A stretch of DNA of 64,000 nucleotides from Filosporella fistucella (taxonomy: Eukaryota; Ascomycota; Leotiomycetes; Helotiales), in the NCBI GenBank assembly GCA_030077755.1, contig JAQJZZ010000013.1, positions 930,001 through 994,000 of the forward strand. The letters are read 5' to 3'. Of the stretch, positions 25,010 to 34,269 are shown one piece after another; position 1 is the stretch's first letter, and each line of letters begins with the position of its first letter. Position numbers and translations under genes: made by a program. The notes below the pieces were generated by a model. It saw nothing but the letters and a program-made list of their open reading frames with translations. It did not search any database and was not told where the DNA came from.

Positions 25010-28000
25010 ATGCGACTTCTAACGAGCCTTCTGGCTATGAACCTTTGGGTTGGCGAATGTGGTAGCTTTATCCTCTTGCCTAGCGTTCATATCCATTTTC
25101 ATATGAAGCTCAACTGACCTTTTACAGTATCGTCGGCAACCCAATTTAATGCATCTCTCGGGTCCATCTTGGAGCGCCGTGCGATTGGTGGTGGTGTTGA
25201 ACTGAGAATTATGCCTCTTGGCGATTCTATCACCTGGGGACAAGGAAGCACTGGTAGTGAGGACATGAATGGCTATCGAAACTTTCTCCTGAGCATGCTT
25301 TCCGGAAACTCAGTCAACTATATCGGCAGTGTACGGAGCGGTGTCATGAAAGATAATGACAATGAAGGCCACTCTGGTGCTATCATTACACAAATCGCGG
25401 GATATGCGAAGGACACTTTGCGATCTCGCCCGAATGTTGTGTTGGTAATGGCTGGCACGAATGATATCCTCCACAATAATTACCCAGTGGATACACCTGA
25501 TCGCCTTGGCGATCTTATCGATCTCATCGTTGCTGCCTGTCCCGATGCCGCTGTCATTGTTGCAAAGCCCACACCCTTTTCAGATACAAGACTAGAAGCT
25601 TTAACCAAGGCGTTTCGTGCCGCGATTCCTGCCGTTGTTCAAACGAGAGTGGTAAGTTTCCTTTTGTTCTTCATTTTTTATATATGTTATTGCTATTAGC
25701 CACAGATGGCTCCTGAGTCGCACATATACTCGGAGCTAGGGTAGCAGGTTCCTTCCATCTTACACTGGCCCTAAACTCCCGCGTTTCCTTGCCCTTTCTA
25801 CTTAATTTTCCTACTAATTGGTTCGTAGAATGCTGGCAAGCGTGTTTTAACAGTAGACATGGGGACGTTAAGCACGGGTGATCTGGCTGATGGTATTCAT
25901 CCCAACAATGCTGGTTATAGCAAGATGGCAACAATATTCTTTGATGGAATAGTGGCCGCGGCTGGGAAAGGATGGATCAATTCCCCCCTCAATATACCTC
26001 ATAATGACATCAAAACCTGTACCTCTGGCGCCCTCTATTGGGACAGTAGTTATAACGAGATTGCAACTGGCGGTAAGGAGCGCTCAACCTGTTAAAATTA
26101 AGCAGTGACTAACATAATTTAATTTGTCAGTCGGATGGGGAGATGCTGCTTACTCTGACTATAACTGGCAAGCCATTGGGTGGCAAGCAAGTGGTTATGT
26201 CGGAACAGGGGGATCTGGAAACCCTGGGTCTGGGCAAAGCCAAGGAGTTCGCTTAGCAGATTTGAATGGTGATGGTCTGGATGATGTAAGGCTTGTCCTC
26301 CTTACCTCTTCTTGCGCTCGCCCTATGAACACACTGCGGCTCAGGCGAGTGTTAATTTGGTGTTAGTACATCTGGGTTCAACCCTACACTGGCGCCTGCA
26401 CTCTTTATCTCAATGGAGGAATGGACAACGGCCAAGTCAAATGGATCTACAGTAAGCCTGAATACCCTATCCTGTCGCTATATTTGTTGGTGAAGTTTCC
26501 GGCGCGAGAAAGCGTTTCGGGAGGTGCAACTTTCCTCCGTTATTTCTCAAGCAGTTCCTGATTTACCTCATATTTTTCTGTCTATGCCAATATTAACTAG
26601 CCAATTAGAAGGAGAAATTGCAAGTGGCATCGGTTCAAGCCTTACACAACATTATGGAGTACGATTTGCTGATATTAATGGAGACGGCCTTGACGATGTA
26701 AGACTATTCCTAATTCTGGTTTCATTGAGTTCTCCCAACACTGATTTCAATGCTGATTAAATTGTAGTACCTATGGATAGATGAAAAGACTGGCGACGTT
26801 ACCGCATACAAAAATGGCGGCGAGAAATCCGATGGCAGCTGGGCTTGGTCTAGTCTTGGAGTCATATGTTGGGGAACAGGGGGCAATCGAGACACAATCC
26901 AATTTGCCGATATTGATGGCGATGGACGGGTAGAGGTACAATTCATGCTGTCCTTTATTCTGTCCTTCTTAGCCCCTCCAGATTCCGCTACTATAAGTTG
27001 CATACATCTGCCTACCCTTCAAGCGATAGGGTAGCTCCCCAGTGTCTAATACCTTGCGGCTGCCCGTGTCTGGCCCTTGGACGCAGTCGATTTTCTAGCG
27101 CGTGTCCACATTGTTCGACCTAGAGGTGATAAAGGATTTGGAGCTAAGGGATCAATGGGACCGTTACGTCTCCGAATTCCTTCATCCAAAAAGCCTTCAA
27201 CCATTTCCAGGCTCTTTATGACCCCTAGCTACTTGCCGTGCTAATTTGTTGTAGTATATTATCGTAGACCCCTCGACAGGAGCTATAAATGCATGGCTCA
27301 ACGGTGGTTATGGCGATGTACCAGATTGGCAACACTTAGGCCAAATTGCAACTGGAACTTATCTTGCTGACGGTGCGGGAATCCATCTGCAAGATATCAA
27401 CGGCGACGGACGGGCTGACTATATCCATCTCGATGGAAATGGCAAAGCGACGGCATGGATCAACACCCGGGGACCATGGCGCAATTTGGCACCTAACTGG
27501 CTAGAAATTGGTGTCATCGCTACGGGAGTTGGTCAGACTCGAGATCACATCATGTTCGCTGATCTCAATGGCGACGGCAAGGCCGATTATATTTACAACC
27601 AAGAAATTTCGGGAGCCTTGCAAGTCTGGCTCAACACAGGTTCTGGAAATGCCTACGTGAATGGAGACGGCGTATTTTTTGCTGATATGGATGGCGATGG
27701 CGTTGAAGATGTAAGTTTCAAGTTTCCCAAGCCAGAGCCGCTCTTGAGAGAGAATCTGGAATACAACCCTCTCGGTCAGGGATGTCTTGCTACCTCCCAA
27801 GCAAGAGCACTTCTGTTCAACAGGTGTGAGAGGTTCTTGCTAACTCAAGATGCCGGGAAATAGTATGTATGGATTTCTCCCGAGGGAACGCTCTACCTCT
27901 GGCTCAACCACGGATGGAATTCAGCTTCCAAAAGTTGGAACTGGGCAAAGTACGGCGATTCTGGGATCATCCCCGGGGCATTTGGTGATCGGAGGAACAT

Positions 28001-30879
28001 TCGGTACGCTTTAAATGCCTACATTAGACACACGAGAAAATGATTGATATCCTATAGGCTGGCGGATCTGGACGGCGATGGCTTTGCCGATGTTTTGATC
28101 GTCGATCCGAAATCTGGCGCCACAACCTTTTGGCACAACGGTGGTAAAGCGGGGAATGGGTTGAGTTTTACAAATAATGGCCAAATTGCAACTGGCTTGG
28201 GTGTTGGTGCAGGTGTTCGTTTTGAGGACATTGACGGCGACGGAAAAGCTGACTACCTGTGGCTCGACGTTGGGGGTGCCGTTCTGGCATATTTGAATGG
28301 TGGTCCAGAACCAGGTTCTTGGAAATGGTCGAGGGTTGGACTGATAGCCACAGGTTGGATCCCTTCAAAAACACACTGAACAATGTTTCTGATTTCTTCG
28401 ATATTTAGGTGTCGGTGCTCCACGACAGGATATCCAATTCGCCGACATTGACGGTGATGGCAAAGCTGATTATCTTTGGGTCAACCGCATCGATGGTAGC
28501 GTTCGACATTGGAAAAATGGCGGTGCTGAAAACAGTGCATCGAACTGGAAGTGGACTCCTAGTACGTCTAATTTCCTATGTTATTGTTGCTTTTGTTGGT
28601 GAAGGCTCCGGAGTCAGAGAGCATTTCTGGACATACCTTACAAGCGGCTTCCTTTGCTCCCGATATGCCTCCCGTGTTCCTCAGCTCCCGCCACCCCCTC
28701 AAAATTGGGAGGATTTTTGGGGCACGACAGCTCGTCGGGGGCGACCACAAGTAAACAGAAATTTCCCGCCTTGCCTTTCCTAGATACTCCATGTTCCAGC
28801 TTGTTTCTATACTAACGAGCTGATAGTGGGTGTCATCGCGACTGGAGTTGGTGGCAATGGTTATGCCATCCAGTTTGCCCATTTGACTAAGACTGGACGA
28901 GACGACTATCTCTATATTTCGCCTACCACAGCTGCTGTGACTTACTGGTTAGCCTTCTTTCTATTATATTTGGAACTTTATCATGAGGACACCAAAACGT
29001 AACAAAACGTGGAGAACTGCATGTTCACAACCTACTCATCGCGAAATTGCTCACTCGCTATCAAATTCATTCAAATTACAAAATTGCACATCATTACCCT
29101 GCTAATTTGCTTATAGGTGGAATGGCTGCACTGAAGGGGTTTCGGACGAAGATGTTGTACCAATCTGGCAATCCTCCAAATGTACTGATGCGGGCTTTGT
29201 CAATGCAGACATTGAATCGACTACTCGGTGGAATGCCGTAGGTGGAACCGCTGCTTGGGCAGCTGCAGTCGCGGACTTCAAAGCAGACTCATCCACCCGG
29301 TTAACTTTCTCCCAGCATGTTAGCGACTACTTCAACGGGCCTGATCTTATGGATTGTGGTATGATAGACTCCCGGGCTCTACTATTTCTTTGTTGCTTCT
29401 GCTCTTGAGACAGAGTGCTTCTAGTGATGCGCTCCTGGATCATCCACAAAGGGCGATTTCATTCCTCTCCAATCCTAAGAGAGGCCGAAATAGGATATTC
29501 TAACATCCCCGGGGCGGTAGGGAGCATGACTGGTCAGAACGGATGTAGTGCTGGTGTCCCGTGCAAGGATTCCGACCCACGCACTCCCCCAGCAGGAGTC
29601 TTCATCCTGGAATCTATGGAGCAGGTTTACGGAGTGAGTAGTCTATTCCAAGGTCTCGGGATGGCAGGTAACGAAATTTATGTGCTGACTATTGTAGTTG
29701 AACTGGGTCTTTTATGAGTCCGTGTTGCAAGCATTGGGCGAGATGAACGCCCAGATAGGAACGTTCTCATCGACCTTTGCTGAGATTGTCGATACAACCG
29801 CCAAGCAAAAGGTCCTTTTAGATTTACTTGGTCTTGGATACGCACTCGGAGTTAGTTATGGATGGAATATTGGTAGGCAATACTCGACTTTTGATGCATC
29901 ACCTGCTGATCAAGTTTAAAAGGCCTGAAAACGATGGAGGAATGGAAGGACCAAGGAAATGACTTAAGCGCCATTAAGGACATCATTAACCCCTTGGTTT
30001 CAAATGGAATTACACTGATCAAGGATGGCGCTATTTCGTAAGCTTAACCCCGATATGACCTCAGCGCTGAACTGACACTGGCTTCACAGTTCAAAGGCAG
30101 TCAACGCGGCCAATAAGCTTCAATACAGTATGTACGAGATGATCAAAGTGTGGCTCGAAGGACTTGTTCGGGTCAACAACGCCATCTTCGATGGTTCTGA
30201 CGCAGGTATCTCTCAACTTGAGAGTTTGATAGGTGGCGGCAAAATGTTGACACCAGGGAAGAAACCCAACGCACTCGAGTACGTGAAGGCAATCGAAACG
30301 GCTTTGTTCGGCTACCTTATTCCTCAGGCCTGGAGGCTGAGCAATACAGAACATGCACCCGTCATCATCAACACTGGTCTCCCATGTTCGGCTGCTGAAG
30401 ATTACGAGTTTAGCGAGTACCTCGCTCCTTCAGATGCAAGGGGTTCGCAAGTGTGTTACGAAAACAAGCTCTATTATCTTGCTAGCGCTAAAGGTAAAGC
30501 CAAAGACTGTTCAAATCCAAATTGTGAGCATAACAAGTTCGTCGCGCTACCAGGCTTCGGATCAATCGATGGATCAACCTGGGGTACTGTAACACCCCAA
30601 GATATAATTGCTGGGTAAGTATTCCTCGTCTCCATTCTTAATATAACCTAGTCTAAAGCTGATTGTTCCAGTTCCCTCGCAGGTTACGCAGCAAATGGCA
30701 ACAAGAATGGCTGGGGTGTCGCAGATGTTTCCAAGCAGGATACTTTGACCAACTTACTCAAATACAACATCCGAGCCCCAGGAGTTATCATGATTCCTAT
30801 CTGTACAGCTCAACAGGCCTGGGTAGCATGGGCAAATCAGCCCAAGGACAGTGCATCTTACCCATGTGGGTCGGCATGA
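25010..30879 (+). CDS. Secreted SGNH hydrolase fused to FG-GAP repeats and a C-terminal domain (18 exons)
   Basis: Exons are 25010-25061, 25128-25651, 25829-26072, 26131-26285, 26367-26451, 26609-26697, 26768-26935, 27255-27710, 27864-28003, 28058-28353, 28409-28561, 28827-28947, 29117-29358, 29521-29633, 29698-29872, 29923-30037, 30090-30614 and 30672-30879. They sum to 3,861 nt, giving 1,286 residues. A short signal peptide precedes an SGNH esterase domain (about residues 40-270) with block I MPLGDSITWG, block III VMAGTNDIL and block V DGIHPNNAGY, the Ser/Gly/Asn/His set of carbohydrate-esterase-like enzymes. About ten FG-GAP/VCBS repeats follow, nine with intact calcium loops such as ADLNGDGLDD and ADIDGDGKADY. 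The last 400 residues contain paired Cys (NGCSAGVPCKD) and helices, and resemble tails of fungal killer-toxin-like chitinases (low confidence). Substrate unknown; probably cell-wall or plant polysaccharide esters. The acceptor at 29520 was chosen because a CTAAC precedes it. Confidence 0.85.
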
Positions 30880-31496
30880 GGTGTCTCATGGAAGGTATGG
30901 GCGAAAGAGAACTTTTCGCTCGAGAGATTGGAGGTTTCTTGAGTGAAGGGCGCCCCCACGATACGCACAATTCACCCACTTGGTCTAGATAAAATCCCAC
31001 CAGATTTATGGTACTCATTTATATATCAGCTCTAGATTTCAAATGAAGGAACCTTTCAAACTCTCTCTCCATCTATCACTTAAATACTCCTATCGTTGGA
31101 GGATGAGATCTCCTTTCTAATTAGGCTCTCCCTTAATCTATCTATCGCCTCTAATACACTAGCTCAAGGAATGATAACAAGTCATGCAGGACTTATAATA
31201 TATAGTGGAAGGTACGATTTTTATCGAGACACCTCTGGACAACCCCTAAATCTCTAAGTCTAGAGACGAGCTTCAAGCCACAAATTAATACTTAGTTGCC
31301 TTTAACTTGATTGAATTGGTTCTAGAGTTAGACTCAGACAGAAGTCCCAAGCAAACCCTACAAGAGGTCCGGATCACTTTACATGCGATTGCGGGGGCAT
31401 AGAAGGATCGAGACATATATACTTGTGAATTAGAGGTCTAAAGTTAAAGAAGAGAAGAGAAGAGTATAGGTAAGGCCTATTGGCCTCGATATTTAT
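30880..31496. other. Intergenic, no gene seen
   Basis: This is the 3' flank of the hydrolase gene. It is AT-rich with no open frame of note. Confidence 0.5.
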
Positions 31497-31887
31497 TTAT
31501 AACTCTGTGGTGTGTGCGCGCAGAGCGAGGCGGCGGACTATCAAGTCTTGATTGGTTTCCCCGGCTTCAATGTATATACCATACTTAGTAGTAATGTATC
31601 CCTTCATGTCTACCATCGACTCGCCTACGAACAAATGCTTCAATTGGTCTGCACTGAGTAAGGCCTGAGAGGCGTTGCTCATCTTTGTCGCGATTGTAAT
31701 GGTAGTTGAACCCACTTTCCGCTATCGAATTTTGCATTCTCCACAAAGCACGGCCAGATCCATTTCGCGAGTGTGATAACAATTGTACGCACTTTCCGCT
31801 GTTCAATTTCGCTATTTCCCAAAGTACGACCAGACCTTTGTCGCAAGTATGATGACAATTGTGCATGAAAGCTTCATCAGAACGCAT
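31497..31887 (-). pseudogene. Relic of orphan gene family A, copy 2
   Basis: The minus strand from 31715 to 31497 codes GYITTKYGIYIEAGETNQDL followed by IVRRL, nearly identical to copy 1 at 22.7 kb, but diverges to an early stop (LALRAHTTEL). The start side (MSNASQALLSADQLKHLF) does not match copy 1. Upstream, 31690-31867 is a diverged 77-nt tandem repeat that shifts frame from unit to unit. I read this as a truncated, rearranged member. A genuine short gene of about 60 codons starting in the MSNAS stretch cannot be excluded. Confidence 0.45.
31690..31867. repeat. Diverged tandem repeat, period about 77 nt
   Basis: The string ACTTTCCGCT occurs at 31714 and 31791. Around it, CTTTGTCGCGATTGTAATGG, TTTCGCGAGTGTGATAACAA and CTTTGTCGCAAGTATGATGA are successive versions of one unit. 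There are roughly 2.3 copies. A 1-nt length difference between units changes the reading frame. Confidence 0.6.
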
Positions 31888-32784
31888 TGTGTGGAGTTGG
31901 TATAGGGGTATGGGCAGATTGGGAGGGACGAAATTGCTCTTGGTGTCTGGGAGTATGGCAAGGCTTGCTTGGGATGAGGTGATGTCAACATTGATAAGAG
32001 AAAATTGGACTGTGTAAGGAACTTACCCTATCTGCTCTTACGATTTTGATATACAGAAGTTCATTTCCTAATTGTTGACCTTTATATATGAATTAATGGC
32101 AGAAGGAACAGCGCCTCTACCATCACCCGTCCCCCTTCCTCCTTCCCTCGCCATATCTAGATTTTACAATAAGTGAAAATAGTGCCTTCAATATGCCTCT
32201 TCTGCAATAAACTGTGGCTCAATCCATCGACAAATATAATTCAGTACTAACATAACGGTGGTAAACACCGTAGTTGTGAAAGAGTTAGCTGTATTGAAAG
32301 AAGCGATGACGTCCGATAGTCCAGCAAGACTATAAACAATCAAAAAGACGATACCGTTCCCATCATATTTACAAAAGACTTATGGTTTTGATTATTAGGC
32401 AGTTTCAAATGGCATTTCTGGACATTCTTATAGGTGAACTCAATTCTGAGAATAATCGCATCATCTTCCCTCAGGATGTTCCAGTCAGCTCATGGAGATT
32501 TATCGACCTATAAGTTCTCTATGCCTCGGCAGAACACTAACGTATCATGTCACCAACTTGTCAATTCAAATTACTTCTCTAACCTGATAGTCTCCTCACT
32601 GTGTCCGCACATTGCCTGTGCCGTATTGATCATTCCTCCGTTTGCCAAACCAGCGGCATGAACAATCGGTTCTAGTGTTCAGGATTGACCGTCTTCGTTG
32701 TTCCTCTGGCTCATCTAAGACGCTCCTAAGCTTAGTTCGATTCCTGCCTGAGATGTCTACGTAGTGTTGGTGGAAATTTGCACA
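31888..32784. other. AT-rich intergenic stretch
   Basis: No recognisable gene. The longest open frame (32434-32661, +, 75 codons) has no family signature. Confidence 0.45.
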
Positions 32785-33399
32785 TTATTCATCAGACAAA
32801 CGTGCAGGCTGGTTTTCTCCTCCTAGAATGTAGACGCAGTCTTCTGACTCGATGTAGGGATACGACCCATCGTGTGCAAGTCCATCCTCGCTAGGGTAGT
32901 CGACTTTGTCAGATCTTGCTCTAAAGGACAATCCAATGTGGGCTCTGCCGCTGTAAGGGAGACTATCTCTATAGCAATCTGCAGGAAAAATCTCCGACAA
33001 TTGATATTCTGACAGTCAAGGAAGATAGCACCCAGATACGCATCTCCAGGCTTCACATTCACAGGGATATGGGTCTTCGACGCACCGATGTATATTCTGT
33101 GTCCAACGCAACAAGGAGTCGTCGAAAATGACTGAGTCGAGTTCGCGTTCGCAGGCTGCATCGTAATTCTTCGTTTCCTTGTCAAGGCTCTTCTTGTACT
33201 TGGCCTTTTCATCTCTGAGCTGGTCCCATTCGGTGCGCAAACGATATATTTTGTTCTTGGCAGTTGCAATAGCCTCGTCTCTTGCAGTTGATGACATTGG
33301 TGGTGAGCCGATAGCAAAGGAAGCGAAGTTCAAGGATAATGGGTCGATCTCTTTGGGCGTATCAGCATGCAGTTGAATTGCCTGGCTATTCGGACACAT
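32785..33399 (-). pseudogene. Hypothetical coiled-coil protein interrupted by one stop codon
   Basis: I do not recognise this protein. The minus-strand frame from 33399 runs through a Lys/Glu-rich helical stretch (YRLRTEWDQLRDEKAKYKKS, then LDKETKNYDAACERELDS). It reaches a TGA at 33016-33018 and continues open in the same frame to 32785 (EIFPADCYRDSLPYSGRAHI, then DYPSEDGLAHDGSYPYIESE). The join of two protein-like halves in one frame across a single stop suggests a recent nonsense mutation, or a short intron I could not define. It lies among relics of orphan families. Confidence 0.4.
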
Positions 33400-33912
33400 A
33401 TACGATATCTAGCCTGGCTCACTTTATGCCAGTCATATGAAGGTTGGATGTGCAACTTGGAGAGAAATCGCCATCATGAGGGAGCTTGATCAGAACGGTA
33501 GTTTCAATCTTTGAACATGAAGACCGCAGTATAAGAGAAGAATAGGAACACGGACAGAACTCCACGAGTTGTGGTTACTACCATAAAGACAAAGGAGATA
33601 TTATTTCTCTTCCCACTTTCTAGTCGTGTTGCTAAGACCCGAACTTCGCTAAGATTTTGCCAAAATTGGATATTTGATAACAGCTTAGTGGGGGCTTTTA
33701 TAAGTGTATATATATATAAGTTCTTATAGATAAAAGAATAAGCCTTTTGGATTACAAGTTCACATAATGATAGCAGAAGTGGACTTTGTATATTCCTATC
33801 TCTTTGATTAGTCAAACATTACTCGAATGAAAAGGGGATAGTCTTTGATGTAAGTTCGCTACCAAAGATATAGAATCAACTTACCAATACTCTATCGAGG
33901 TGAAATCGAATA
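33400..33912. other. Intergenic, no gene seen
   Basis: A TA-rich microsatellite-like stretch (TATATATATA) lies near 33710. Nothing else is recognised. Confidence 0.4.
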
Positions 33913-34147
33913 CTAGTGAACCGCGCCCTTGTCCTTCTTCTCCCCTTTCTTCTCCCCCTTCTTCTCCTTTTTCTCCTCCTCTTAAATTCGCCTTCAAACA
34001 AGTAGGGCAAAGGCCTGGCTTCGGATAGTGCTCGGGTTCGGCTTTCGAGGGCACGTGCCTGATGTCTTCAAACTCTTTGCGCGTGACCGTTTTAGCAGGC
34101 ACTTCATCATTGCACCCACTATACTTGTGGTATAATGTTCGGCACAT
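33913..34147 (-). CDS. Small Cys/Lys-rich protein, orphan family B (possible frameshift)
   Basis: The ATG at 34147 opens MCRTLYHKYSGCNDEVPAKT and runs to a CxxC block, AEPEHYPKPGLCPTC. After about residue 55 the original frame becomes GGEKGEEGGEERGEEG, while a shifted frame reads EEKKEKKGEKKGEKKDKGAVH and stops at 33913. That second tail matches the paralogue at 39.4 kb (GEKKGEKKGKVH, stop), so the annotated product probably should carry the Lys/Glu tail. The present frame carries an indel within the GGAGAA-rich tract, or the tract has slipped. Four Cys suggest a small metal-binding knuckle (inference). Function unknown. Confidence 0.5.
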
Positions 34148-34269
34148 TGATACTGAGGTATTGTACGTGAATGTGGACTGGAATAGCGAATAGGAGGCTA
34201 GAGCCTCTGTTTGGAGGCCTGCGGAGGATTTGGAGATTAAATTTTGGAATTGTAGAGTTTGGCGTACTT

